Of a stretch of 64,000 nt of DNA, positions 29,484 to 41,000 are shown piece by piece. The stretch is from Taeniopygia guttata (lineage: Eukaryota > Chordata > Aves > Passeriformes > Estrildidae), in NCBI RefSeq assembly GCF_048771995.1, contig NC_133063.1, positions 27,484,810 through 27,548,809 on the forward strand, given 5' to 3'. Position numbers and translations under genes: made by a program. A model generated the notes under the pieces. The model ran no database searches. It saw only the letters and a list, made by a program, of their open reading frames with translations, and was not told where the DNA came from. Each line of letters starts with the position of its first letter. Position 1 is the first letter of the stretch.

Positions 29484-30168
29484 TGTCCTAGTTTAGGGCA
29501 AATTTGGGGAAAACCCTCTGGAAGGAGCCCCCAGAAAACAAGCCCCCACGGCCCCTCCCCACCCACCTGGTTCGGGAAAAAATTTTCTCTGAGAGAAATG
29601 GAAAAGAACCTGTTTATTTAACGAACAAAGCACTCCCCAGCACCAAAAAAATTAACAACACCAGATGATAACAAAACTCTTTCACCACTCTTAAGAGATG
29701 AACAAATCCAGAGAGTCTTTCCTGGGAGTGGTCGCCCGGGTCTGGACGCTGGGGATTGCTCTCCAGCACTGGGGACGGTTGCTGCAGATCACAAAATGCA
29801 GGCTCCTGGTGTTCCTTGGTGTTTCCCAGATCCCAGTCCAGAGCAGGTTGGATGGTATTCAGGAAGAGGAAAGGAAAAGAAACAGTCCAGGGAAAGAATT
29901 GGATTGCTTAGCTAAACTAACTAGGAAGCAAAGGCAAAAGCAGAAGCAAGCAAAGCAAGCAATCAGGCAAAGCAAGCAAGCAAGCAAAAGCCAGCCAGCC
30001 AGCACTAGCCTTTTTTAGACAACAGACCATGGGGGGAGGTGAACCAGCTGATAACAGGCAAAACAAACCTTCACTTTCAGAGTCAGTTCTGAAAGCACAG
30101 AACATAATATCAAACATAAACAGAACACATGATTGGAGATACAAACACCATAATGTCACCCTAGGACA
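29484..30168 (-). repeat. Solo LTR, 685 bp
   Basis: Bounded by TGTCCTAG and CTAGGACA, an 8-bp inverted terminal repeat, and flanked by a perfect direct repeat CTGCC (29479-29483 and 30169-30173). A reversed poly(A) signal TTTATT at 29613-29618 gives minus orientation. Small AAGC/AGCC tandem runs lie at 29945-30005. No internal genes: a solo LTR left by LTR-LTR recombination. Confidence 0.85.
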
Positions 30169-30422
30169 CTGCCACCAAGCTGTCAGGCTGCTTCCACAAA
30201 TTCCTCCTGTTTGCAAAGGGGTTGGTGTGAGCATCAGGAATTGTTGCTGGCTGGAACATGTCAAAGAGCTGGACAAAAGAAACTTTTTGTGGAAGGCCAC
30301 CAGCTGTCCTTTGTCAGCAGCACAAGGTGTGAGGCTCCCTTTGAAGGCCATCCCTGCACAAGGACAGCCTGGCCTTCTCCAGTACCCACAACACCTTTCA
30401 GGCTTTCGGGCTGGCCTCGTCC

Positions 30423-31083
30423 TGTCGGAACTCAAAATGTCCCTCAGACATTTTCAGAGGTTCCAGGCCTTGGTCAGAAGCATTTTAGACCCTGGCAAGC
30501 AGTTGAAAACAGCTGTGATCTTGAGTTTGAACCATGGAATGAATTACCAACTTTGAGGGTGGAACAAGCGGTCACAGAGAGTTAGATGGTATAGTAAAAG
30601 TAGTCACAAATTAGAGGGGAAAATTTTTTAGTATTGTACAGGGGGGTTTTAACACCTGTACAGGGGGGTTTTACTTTGTACAGGGGGGGTCAGGAGTTCT
30701 AAGATGGAGGAAAGTGGGCCTGATCCTGTTCTTCCTCCTTCTTCTTCCTTACCTCCATGTTCTTGGTGATGTTGGCATTTTTCTATTGGTTTAGGCTGGG
30801 GACACACTGTTCAACGTAGATGATAGATATTGGCACATTATTGTAAATATAGTACACGTAGTTTCTGGTATATAATGTTTGTAACATCCCACTGAGGGGC
30901 AGAGCCCCGCACACTGCCCTGCAGGACAGACCTGCGGCAGGGCAGCAGAACATGTTATAGATAAGCAAAAATAAACAACCTTGAAAACAGCACAGACGAA
31001 TTATGGCTTCTTCTTTGGCAACGGGGCAGAAAGACAGAGACTTTCTACAATCTCGGAATCACCAATACCCACAGATTCCGACA
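30423..31083 (+). repeat. 5' LTR of ERV-4
   Basis: TGTCGGAACTC to AGATTCCGACA; the ends form an 8-bp inverted repeat (TGTCGGAA/TTCCGACA). Three copies of GTACAGGGGGG lie near 30637-30690. Poly(A)-type signal AAAAATAAACAACC near 30967. Confidence 0.95.
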
Positions 31084-31085
31084 AA

Positions 31086-31105
31086 TGGCGTCCCAGGCTG
31101 GGCTT
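31086..31105 (+). other. Primer binding site, possibly Asn-tRNA
   Basis: TGGCGTCCCAGGCTGGGCTT, two bases after the LTR, agrees with the complement of vertebrate tRNA-Asn 3' end at most of its positions. Mismatches keep this tentative. Confidence 0.5.
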
Positions 31106-31800
31106 CAGCAAGGAGAACAAGAAGAAACACCAAACAACCTCCAACCTTCATCAGCAGAGAAAAACAAAATAAAGAAAGGAAGAAGAACAGAGCACAAATA
31201 CTCTCGGCAAATTCCAAGAAGAGAGGGAGCGGAAAGCTCAAGATAAGAACCTGACCTTCACCAAGACAGCTCGTCTGGAGGACAGCCAGGAGGAGGAAAA
31301 CCAGAAGCGCGCCTGGGATTTCTCGCCTGTGACCTGCTGGACGATGAACAGTGCCATCTCCGGACTGACCTCGTGCTGACTCAGCTTTTGGTGAGAATGG
31401 TTGAAATCAAGAACATGGGGAAGGGATGCTCCCAAGGACAGACAAAAATTTTTTTTTCAGCCCTACAGGGCAAGACTTTTACCCATCTGGTAGAGATAGC
31501 CTCAAATGAGATGAAAACTTTTGCCTTCAGCAAGGACAGTAACAGTAATTTTCACAACGTGGCATTTTAGACTAAACAGCCAAGGCTCCTATGGGAGCAC
31601 AAGGAGGAAGATGGCCCAGCCAGCAGCTTGGGGCAATTTTCCTCACCAGGGGAAGCAGGATTGCCTCCCGAAGAGGATCAGGGGGGGATGGTGTCTCATC
31701 ATGTCCTGTGTCTCCGGGTTCACACTGTTCCTCAAGACTCCTCAAATCTCAATTTCTAAGCTCCTCAGCTGTAGAAACTCCCCAGACAGTGAGAGATAAG
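31106..31800 (+). other. ERV-4 leader, no gene recognised
   Basis: Purine-rich leader with short frames in all phases and no gag domain. Confidence 0.4.
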
Positions 31801-32790
31801 CCAGGCTGAAGCAGCCCTCGGTGGGGGAAAGGACTGGCCACTGTCCGAGTCCGAACCCACGGTGGGGGGGGCAGCGGCGCCGGCGGCTCCTGGGGGGAGG
31901 GTGCAGACGTGAGTGCAGAGCGGAGGGAAAAGTGAGAGAGAGGAGAGAACTCTCACAGCTGCGCGGGTGGGGAGTTCAAAACAGCCTGCAGTGCAGGCGA
32001 GGGGGGGGGGGCAGTGGGAACCACGCGGACGCAGGAGGCGGCAGGAGCGCGGGTGTGGTGGTCAGACGCCCGGAACGCCCGGTGATGCGTTCCATGACGA
32101 GAATACGTGAGAGCGCGAAAAAGCGATCGCCCAACAGGCGCCGGGGAATAGCTCCCAGTTCGCAGCGGCAGCGCTGGCCAGGAGGGCGGCTGGACGGAGA
32201 GCGGGACTCTCCTGTCGCCGCGGTGATGGCAGCGCGCATGCGCGAGACGGTAGAGCAAACCCGGAAGTAGGAGCGGGGATTTCTTGCATTTCGAACGCAC
32301 GGGCACGGGCGCAGACGGTGTCGGGGGCGGCGGTGGCCGCCAGCCAGCCGTCCGCAGACTGCGCGGTGGCCGCGGGGGGAGACCCGAGAGGCGCGGGGCC
32401 GGGTGGGACGCGGCGCGGGGCTGCGGCAGAGCGGAACGCGGCGGCGCGCGCTGATGACGTCAGCAGAGCGCCGAATCACACTGGGGTCCAGCAGCGGCTC
32501 GGGGACGGCGCAGGCCGACCCAGAGCGAGACCGGGGTGGTGCCAGGCCTGACAGAGAGAATGGGGGGGAGACGTTCCCGAGGGACGGCCGCGCGGAGCCG
32601 GTGCAGGCGGGCGCGGTCGGTGCGGGGGTTCCTTCCCTTGTTCCCATGGCGACACAGACAGAGAGGCTGCGCATGCGTTTGCGAGAGTTAAAGCGAACGC
32701 GGAAGTGGCTGAGAAGTGGTGCTGGGTTTGGAGAGGATTGCAGGCACTGGTTCAGCACAGCTGACAGCGGGTGTGAGCAGGGAGGGTGAG
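31800..32790 (+). promoter_or_regulatory. CpG-island-like block inside ERV-4
   Basis: About 1 kb that is very GC-rich and dense in CpG, unlike the rest of the provirus. It carries sites typical of housekeeping promoters: a palindromic NRF1 site GCGCATGCGC (32234-32243) followed by an ETS site CCGGAAGT (32261-32268); a full CRE TGACGTCA (32455-32462); a second NRF1-type TGCGCATGCG (32668-32677) followed by GCGGAAGTGG (32699-32708). Frames through it are open on both strands, as expected for GC-rich DNA, and show no protein family. It may be a captured host promoter or first exon; the host source is unknown. Confidence 0.6.
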
Positions 32791-35300
32791 CAAGAGAGGC
32801 GCAGCATCCTAACGCAGGCAGAAGCGGGGTTTGACTGCACCAGAAATGCTCCCAGTGCTCTCATGCCGGTGCAGATGGGGGCTGAGCAGAGCCAAGGCAG
32901 GGATTTCCTTTGATCAACCCTTTCTCCACAGCAGGTGCGAGCGACGCACCGCCCATTTCCTTTCAGCAGCGGCAAACAAAAAAAAACACAACAGCCACAG
33001 CAAAAAACTTTTTACAAGCAGCAAATATCCTACAGCAATGCTGAGGATGAGACTCCCAATTTTCACCCTGAAATGAAATTCCATCAGTCAGTCGCTTTTT
33101 GAAAACCAGTCAACACAAGGCCTTTTTTAAATCTCCCCAATGTTTATAAACACTAACCCCAGATTTTTCAGTTAGGTCACAGAATTGATCGAGCAGACAC
33201 GCCCAGCCGGTGGGATGATAAGTAATGATTGTGGAACACAATGTGAAAAAGAGATATCATAATGAAAATTGAAATAGAGAATTAAATAGCATGAAATGTT
33301 AGTCATTTATTATATTAAGGTTTAAGTTAGGTTGTATTTTAACGTTCTATTAATGATAGAATTGATTTTTATATAGTTGGTTTGAGTCTAAGTTAAGTAT
33401 TGTTTAATTAGAGTATATCACTTTATTTTAGGTTTGGGCCCTGAAGAAGTTAAGTTTATAAAGGTTTCATTGATAGTGGATTTATATATTATTAATTTAA
33501 TACATATGGATTTCGTAAAATTAATATAATTTAGGGATTCTTTACTAAGATTGTTATATATTGAGTTTAAGTACTGTTTGATTCAAAAATTATTTTAAGT
33601 TTTTCAAAGGTCAAGTTTATTTAGCAGCAAAGTTTAGTTGTTTTTCTTTAAGGATGAGAAGGTTTTGTCTGAAACAGTTCACAAAGTAATAATGAACATT
33701 GATTTAAGGAGAAGACACAATTTATTGGATCTTTGGTTTTGTTTTAGTATTTTCTGTTTTATTATAAGTTTATCAGTATATAAGAGTTGTAAAGGAATTT
33801 ATTTTGAGTTTTCTGAGATTGATTTAATTGTTTAACAATCAGTTTTATAGTCTGTTATTTCTTTGTATAATGATACAAAGGGCATTTGTTTTCAAATCCA
33901 TTATTTTTAACTATTTAAGTGTTCTATAAACGTTATTGTTAAGAAATTTTATCATGTTATCAGGTGAAGATTTGTGCTTTGTTTTTTATAGTGAATTTTC
34001 ATATGTTTTATTGTTGTTTATGTAATCTTATCCAGGTTACATGCCAGTTCTGAAGTCTCATTTTGGATTTTAACTGTATTGTGCATTTTTCTAGGTGAAC
34101 TTCCTGATTCGTTTTTATATCTCTTGTGAGTGGAATCATTGCATTTCTATTTTTTATCATTCTCAAATGTTTTTCAGAAAATCTCAGAGAGAGGTGCCTG
34201 AAGCATTCTGACAACCTCTTGCCATTGTTAATCTTACGATTTCTTCAATTGACATCCTTTTCCTTCAAAAGAGTTTCAAGAAAAATGAATCTTTGTGTCA
34301 TTTGACCAATTTATCGGTTTGAACTTCAAGTGTTTATTTTATAAGAAAATGTTATAATAATAGGTTGTTATGTTTTAAGTATCATATATGTATTATTGGT
34401 ATAAGTTTTGTTTTATATAATATGTTAAGGGACATCTCTCCAGTTTAAAGTTTGGGTCCTGGCCAGACCCTGATTATAACTTGGACAGATGAGTTTGCCA
34501 GCAAAATTCAGAGGTTTCTGCACAAAAATGAATGATATGCAGGTCATTTTGACCCAACAATTTGATTCTACAAGGGTGACAGCTGACAGAGCTTTGAGGT
34601 GAAACTTGCCAGCCTTGCCCGGGAAAGGATGCCAAGGGTTTTCACTGAAAACAAATATTTCAGCTGTTTGCAGACTCTGAACTGCTGTCACAATGTTTCT
34701 AATGATCGTGCTTTGTTCATTTTTATATATGCTATTTAGAATATCTTTCTTTTGAATTTTATTGAATTGTTATAGATTTTGATAAGTTTTATGCATTTTA
34801 TTATTGAGATATTTTGTCTTGTTCTATATTATGTTTTATATTTCAACTTTCTTGTTTCAAAAGAGAAGAAGAGAAAGAGAGAAAAAAGGAAAAAGAAAAA
34901 AGAAAAAAGAAAAGGAGTGAAGAAGTGCCTGAAATAAGGCTGAAATGAGGTTGAAGATTTTGTATGTTTTAATCTCTTGAAATAATTATTTTGCAGACTT
35001 GATTTTGCTGATCATTGAGAAAAATATGAAGAGAGTGCTAGACACTGGACAGATAAAATTGAAAAAAAAATCGTTCAAATAAGTAGCTTTGAGCAAGGAT
35101 TTTGTTAATGTTTTCACAGAAGTTGAAAGTGGAGTTTTTTAGTTTGCAGACCCTCAAAAACAATTCTTACAGATTTAGAGATGGGAGCTCAGATCATTAT
35201 TGTGGCAGAGACCAGATTGCTGACAATGTCAGGCAAAGATTTCTTAATCATTCATTTACATTTAAAGAAGAAATATTTTGAGTGGACAATCCAAAGTCAC
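32791..35300 (+). other. AT-rich filler of unknown origin inside ERV-4
   Basis: Sharp change to AT-rich sequence with stops in every frame. No RT, protease or gag motif was recognised where they would be expected. A purine-only stretch (AAGAGAAAGAGAGAAAAAAGG and similar) lies at 34861-34918. It could be host DNA taken up by the retrovirus or strongly decayed viral sequence. Confidence 0.5.
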
Positions 35301-35420
35301 AAGATTTTTCAATCACGTTGTTAGGGCATTCAGAAGTTTGCACAGTTCGTTTTCCAGCACACAAAATGTTAAATGTAAAAGTGAGTTTCAAGGAAAAAAC
35401 AAAAAATAAGCCAAGAACCA

Positions 35421-36574
35421 GTGGAAGGAATGACAGTATTCACTGATGGTTTGGGAAAAAACTCACAAATCAGTGGTCACATGGAAAAATCAAAAAACAG
35501 GGAAATGGGAATCAAATATCAAAATGGTACAAGGTTTACCACAAGTTGCAAAATTGGTAACAATAGTCAGGGTTTTTTTGTTATTTCAGGAACCATCAAT
35601 CTGATCACAGGTTCAGTGTATGTTGCAAATGTGATCAAACAATTAGAGGAATCACTTTTAAAACATACAGACAAGGAAATTTTATATTCATATCTATTAT
35701 GCATGAAAATAATCCTAGAAAAACAGAGAACATTAATAAACACATCAGAGTGCATTCTTCACTTCCGGGGTTTTTAGTTAAAGAGAATGCTCATGTAAAT
35801 AGACTCACAATGCCCATCTTGCAGACACTGCCAGGCATTTTTGAGCAAGCAAAATTGAGCCATGCATGTTTTCACAAAAATGCACAGGCATTGATGGGAA
35901 CCTTTCACCCTTCTGAAAGCCAGACAAAGGAAATCTGCTTGCCAGAGAGCCAGTTTGTGCAGTCTCCTGTATCTACAGGAGTGGACAATCTGAAAGGTTT
36001 GTAAAAGCCTTCAGCTGTGGCAAGCTGATGTCACAAAATATGTGTCCTTTGGGAGACTCGAAAATACCCATATTTCAATTGACACATTTTCAGGGGCGAT
36101 TTTTGCATCATTATATACAGGGGAGACCACAGAACATACCTGCAGACATTTTTTATAAGCATTTACATCATTAGGAGTGCAACAAGAAATAGAAACAGAT
36201 AATGGTCCAATTTACACAGGCAAGGTGCTTGACAAATTTCTGAAAAAACAGAGAGTCAAACATATTTTCAATATTCTTCATTCTCCCTCAGGTCAAGCAA
36301 GCAAAGAACACATCACACCCTGAAATCCACTTGGATGGACAGAAAAGGGATGAGGCAGGGTTGAACAAATGTGTTGAATTCTTTAAATGGTTTTTTCTCA
36401 GAGCCCACTCTACTAATTGTCAGATATGTTACAAACAGCCCACAGGAAAAACTAAGGGAAAATCCTTTCGTTTTGATCAGAAACCCAGAGTCAGGACAGA
36501 TTGAAGGTTCATTTACATTAATAACTTGGGGCGAGGGTTTCGCTTGTGTTTCTATAGGACGAGGACTGAAGTGA
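35421..36574 (+). pseudogene. pol: ERV-4 pol remnant (RNase H and integrase)
   Basis: RNase H begins at VFTDGLGKNSQ (about 35435) and includes NLITGSVYVANV, where Gly stands in place of the usual catalytic Asp. The integrase zinc region (FEQAKLSHACFHKNAQAL, about 35850) follows, then the core with SIDTFSGA (about 36080) and TDNGP (about 36200); a Glu is still found 35 residues after the second Asp (GQASKEH). The C-terminal part reads NPESGQIEG and LITWGEGFACVS (about 36480-36545). Frames change several times and a TAA cuts the core near 36157. The family is class II. Confidence 0.8.
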
Positions 36575-36715
36575 ATGCCAGTGAGGCACATGCAACCTTA
36601 CCGGGTGCAGACGTCAGTGGACATGGACCCGAGAAGCAGAGAAGCAAGCACGCAGACGGAGGCAGACAACGACGCTGCAGACGTCTCGTCGGACAACGAT
36701 TGATCACCCAGAGAC

Positions 36716-38449
36716 TTGGGCTTTTTTCTGAGAAATCAAGTGTTATTTGGGTGTTGCTGCATTGCGGGGTTTCTCACAGAGGGTGGGGACATGGACATGG
36801 GATTCAGACAGATAGTGTTCATGTGCTTCATTCTTTCACCTGTTGCCTTGGGCAACAGGACAGACTTTCCCATGAGACAACCAAGGGAAAAAGTGTGGGA
36901 GACTTTGGCAAAAGCAGCAGGTCTGGACAGCATTTGCCTGACCCATTCGAAACCAGAGAAACCATTTTCAACATGCTTGGTAGGTGTGCCAGTGGAGGGA
37001 TGGTCAGTCTCAGGGGACATCCTTCCAGGGGTTCTGAAGTTTCTTTCAGATCCTGTGGAGGGATGGCATGTTTGGACACAGTTCCTTCCTGTGGCTCACT
37101 TTGAACCTCTGGATTTGGACATTTTGGGTCAACAAAAATGAAATGGTGCATCAAATTTAATTCATCAGGAGTGGCAAAGACAGATAATCATACAATAGAT
37201 GTCACTCCGAATCAGCCTTTTTATAAAAATGCGTCATCTTGGTGCAATCATACCAAAATGACAAGCAAACCATCCCTTCAACATCCAGCCACTTTACCGA
37301 AGGGAATGTTTTTCATTTGCGGGGACAGAATTTGGCCTGCTATCCCTGCAAAAATCAAGGGCGGTCCATGCAGCATTGAAAGATCTTTTGTTAACACACA
37401 GCAAAACCTTGATAAGAGAGCAAGGAGAAAAAAAATCTGATAAATGAAGTGGTCCATATTGTGACAATAATAATGTTAATACCAAGAAAAAAGGCTCGGA
37501 AAAATTGAGTGGTTCTGCTTTCACAGCAGGTGGCATCAAAAAGAGCCTTGGTGCAGTTGGATCAAAAGAGGTTGTGGGCAGAGTAAAGATGCCCATGTCA
37601 TTTCTTTTGCATTGAATGATTTGTTAGCTAGCAGAGAGAAATGAGAACAAAACAGTAATTGAACATCTATTGTAAACACATGGACACAAGAGTGATAAAT
37701 TTAAAGAGGTATCAGAGGACCAAACACACCTGGAGAAAAATTAAATCATAGGTAGATGGTGTGTTCAATTTGTTTCACCTTTCACAGTTGTAGAAAAGAG
37801 ATTTTGAAAATAGTTGTATGTAATTATAAGGTATTGTAATTCTTCTGATGCTTGTGCTGTCCTTGCCTCAGTGCATGAGGCAGACCATGGACAAAGTTGT
37901 CAAAGAGGTGTTCTTGATTCAAAAAGGAAAGGATCCCTTGAACAATATAGTCCAAATTGTGATGATGATGTTTCTACCTGGGACAAGTCTCGGAGAATTG
38001 CAGTAGCAATTTTCTCACCTCAAGCAGCATCAAGGGTGGCCTTGACACAATTGGATCATATAGCATGTTGGTTGAGCAAACACAGTCGTGCCATTTCGTT
38101 TGCACTGAGTGACATGTTGACAGACATCAGCAGTGCAAGGCAAGCACTGCTTCAAAACAGGGCGGCAATTGATTATTTGCTGCTGACACATGGGCACGGA
38201 TGTGAGGTAGTTGAGGGGATGTGCTGCATGAACTTGTCCAATCATTCAAAATCTATTCATGAAAATATAAAACAAATACAAAGTAATATTAGCAAATTGA
38301 ACAAAGTTACAGGGTCCTGGTGGGATGATTTGTTTAGCTTTTTTGATATCTCACCATTGTGGAAAGAACTTTTGAAAATAGTATTTTATATTCTTATAGG
38401 GCTTGTAGTTCTTCTGCTTGTTCTACCATGCATTTTCGTGTGTATTTGA
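36716..38449 (+). pseudogene. env: ERV-4 env remnant (alpha/beta-type)
   Basis: Signal-like start at 36716-36850 (FMCFILSPVALG), SU pieces to 37140, then a second piece from 37138 with LPKGMFFICGDRIWPAIPAK followed by GGPC (about 37290-37370). Stops separate them from the TM part (37940-38449): SRRIAVAIF fusion-like segment, LLQNRAAIDYLLL, CX6CC (CEVVEGMCC, about 38200-38228), WWDDLFSF and a membrane span ending CIFVCI. The TM half is one open frame. It is unrelated to the CWLC-type env of ERV-1 and ERV-2. Confidence 0.82.
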
Positions 38450-38490
38450 AGGACCTTGAACAGCATGGTAAAGCGGGTGTTTCTGATTCA

Positions 38491-38505
38491 AACAGAGAGG
38501 GGAGA
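38491..38505 (+). other. Polypurine tract of ERV-4
   Basis: AACAGAGAGGGGAGA directly before the 3' LTR start TGTCGG. Confidence 0.85.
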
Positions 38506-39166
38506 TGTCGGAACTCAAAATGTCCCTCAGACATTTTCAGAGGTTCCAGGCCTTGGTCAGAAGCATTTTAGACCCTGGCAAGCAGTTGAAAACAGCTGTG
38601 ATCTTGAGTTTGAACCATGGAATGAATTACCAACTTTGAGGGTGGAACAAGCGGTCACAGAGAGTTAGATGGTATAGTAAAAGTAGTCACAAATTAGAGG
38701 GGAAAATTTTTTAGTATTGTACAGGGGGGTTTTAACACCTGTACAGGGGGGTTTTACTTTGTACAGGGGGGGTCAGGAGTTCTAAGATGGAGGAAAGTGG
38801 GCCTGATCCTGTTCTTCCTCCTTCTTCTTCCTTACCTCCATGTTCTTGGTGATGTTGGCATTTTTCTATTGGTTTAGGCTGGGGACACACTGTTCAACGT
38901 AGATGATAGATATTGGCACATTATTGTAAATATAGTACACGTAGTTTCTGGTATATAATGTTTGTAACATCCCACTGAGGGGCAGAGCCCCACACGCTGC
39001 CCTGCAGGACAGACCTGCGGCAGGGCAGCAGAACATGTTATAGATAAGCAAAAATAAACAACCTTGAAAACAGCACAGACGAATTATGGCTTCTTCTTTG
39101 GCAACGGGGCAGAAAGACAGAGACTTTCTACAATCTCGGAATCACCAATACCCACAGATTCCGACA
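38506..39166 (+). repeat. 3' LTR of ERV-4
   Basis: 661 bp, near-identical to 30423-31083; followed by TCGTCC, the right target copy. Confidence 0.95.
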
Positions 39167-39172
39167 TCGTCC

Positions 39173-40320
39173 CTCACTCTGGAGAAGCAGGCTGCTGTTG
39201 GAACTCTCATATCCACCGTTTCTGGCTGGATTGCTGTGTTTTACCACAGACAGCCCTGGAGACAACAGTACAGACAGGCTCCAGCTGCAATAAAAGGGGA
39301 CGTGGTTCCAGCTTTTCCCTTGGACCAGCATGCAGCAAGCACACCTGGATCTCATTCAGGTCTGTGTGGGCTGGTAATCAACTTCTGCTGGGAATTTAAA
39401 GCTTTTACCCTACTTCCCACAGCAAATAATGGAGCAAACCCAGCTGCATCAAAACCCAAATTTCTCTCTAAAGCTTAATCACATCTGAATATTCTTGCCA
39501 GAGTATCAGTTTATTGCTCTTTAGGTTACTGTTTTATTAACAACATTTAAATCACTCATGGTAGCAGCTGGTATTATAAATTAGTATGTAATAGGTATAA
39601 AAACTAAGCAATGTTAAAACTGATAAATTATAGTAACGATTCAGTAAAGAGATTGATTTTCATTTAACTTTCTGAAAGATTTCTTATTTTCATCTAGTAA
39701 AAACAGTAAATTGTTTTGTTTCTTAATCATTTTCTGCTAAACAAGACTGCTATAAGGGTAGTTTACTATTTTAATGAAAATCCCTTTATTTGTTATTATC
39801 AGAGAGCACACTTTTCTAGAGTTTAGCCGTATGCTGACCACTCTTGTTCTCTGTAACTTGACAAACAAAGCACAAAATTATAATGATAATAGGTTAATTT
39901 TAAAAGTTTATTCCAACTGAATTAATTTTATGATTCTAAAATGAAAAGGCAACAGACAACTGAAGTATGTTCCCAAAATCATATGTGTTGGGATAGGGCA
40001 ACCTCCTAGAGATGAGTGTAGAAGGTGAAGCTGGTAACAGGGTACTTAATGAATGAAAAATGAGACGCATGTGTGCATTGTTCAGATCCACCCCTTCTAC
40101 TCTGATTTATCTGTCGAGAACTCAAAATCTGTCACTGACATCAAAAAATGGTGCACAATATGTAGGATGAGGATTGCTAGAGCTCTGTGTCAGGCAGCAG
40201 ATGCCGTGTGAGTGTGGTGGACAAAACCAAGGGCACAGCAGGACATTCTTACATTTTGTGTAGAGCACAAGAACATTACTTGCTGAAAAGTGTATATACA
40301 TATTCCTAAGGAGCAGAATA
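39173..40320. other. No gene seen
   Basis: The first 250 bases continue the sequence interrupted by ERV-4 (left flank ending at 30422). The rest is AT-rich with no recognisable gene. Confidence 0.5.
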
Positions 40321-40328
40321 ACAGTACT

Positions 40329-41000
40329 GTTATAAATGAAATTGACCCAGCCGAATTAAAAATAAAAGAACCAATTTTATTATAGCAATCGAATTCTACC
40401 TGAGCCAGCCACAAGGAAAAGGACAATGCTGATCCCAGGATCGGCACTGGGTGGGTTCACAGGTTTGACCGCTCCAGCAGAGGGTCTCCCTGTGCCCACA
40501 CACCACCCTCCTGGTACAAGCGGTTTTATAGGTATTTCAGCGATCAGCCTTTTCTTTCCATTCAAAGTCTCACATATTCATAAAGTCTCTCTTCTCTGTG
40601 GTGAGGAAGTGATGAATATCCCTTATGTAGTTACTGGAACATGGCATTTAGATGTATCAGCCTGGAGGGTTCCAGGGATTCTAATCTCGTGTCCTTGCCA
40701 GGATGATCGGGATGATCATTGCCTGGGCGTTCCTGTATCACCTCGAAAACGACCCATCTCCGGGCGAGCCACATGTATTAGCTTGCAAATGAGATTTAAT
40801 CAGGGACCGGTCTCCAAATATGTGGGGCAACTCCCAGTGCCGACTTGTGCATCCTCCCAACAATATCAAATATTATATACATACTGGCGTGAATTATCTT
40901 TATTACATATCCCATACCAATTCTACAGTTGCTTGTGGCAGTACAACTCACATTTAAGGCTTTTTTATTGTGCTGCAATACATGCTGTTCTCTTCTACCT
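40329..41000 (-). repeat. LTR-like segment, minus orientation
   Basis: A reversed poly(A)-type signal (AATTTTATTATAG, about 40373) and a reversed TATA-like GGTTTTATAGG (about 40524) lie about 150 bases apart, as in an LTR read leftward. No partner and no clear target duplication, so the borders are open. Confidence 0.35.

Larger units (their letters stand above)
30423..39166 (+). mobile_element. ERV-4: young but gutted class II endogenous retrovirus
   Basis: 8744 bp with 661-bp LTRs that differ at about two positions (GCCCCGCACAC/GCCCCACACGC) and a perfect 6-bp target duplication TCGTCC (30417-30422 and 39167-39172). The right 3.1 kb contains RNase H, integrase and env remnants of betaretro/alpharetro type, all with stops. 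No gag, protease or RT was recognised; 31104-35300 is of unknown origin. The element is recent but cannot have supplied its own enzymes. Confidence 0.93.

Noticed and set aside
31821..32758. Frames of 149 and 260 codons on opposite strands in the ERV-4 CpG block
   Set aside because: High GC removes stop codons on both strands; no conserved motif or start context supports a protein.
40329..41000. Exact borders for an LTR at 40329-40863
   Set aside because: TGTT...AACA ends can be found, but flanking bases do not repeat; only a loose LTR-like call is kept.
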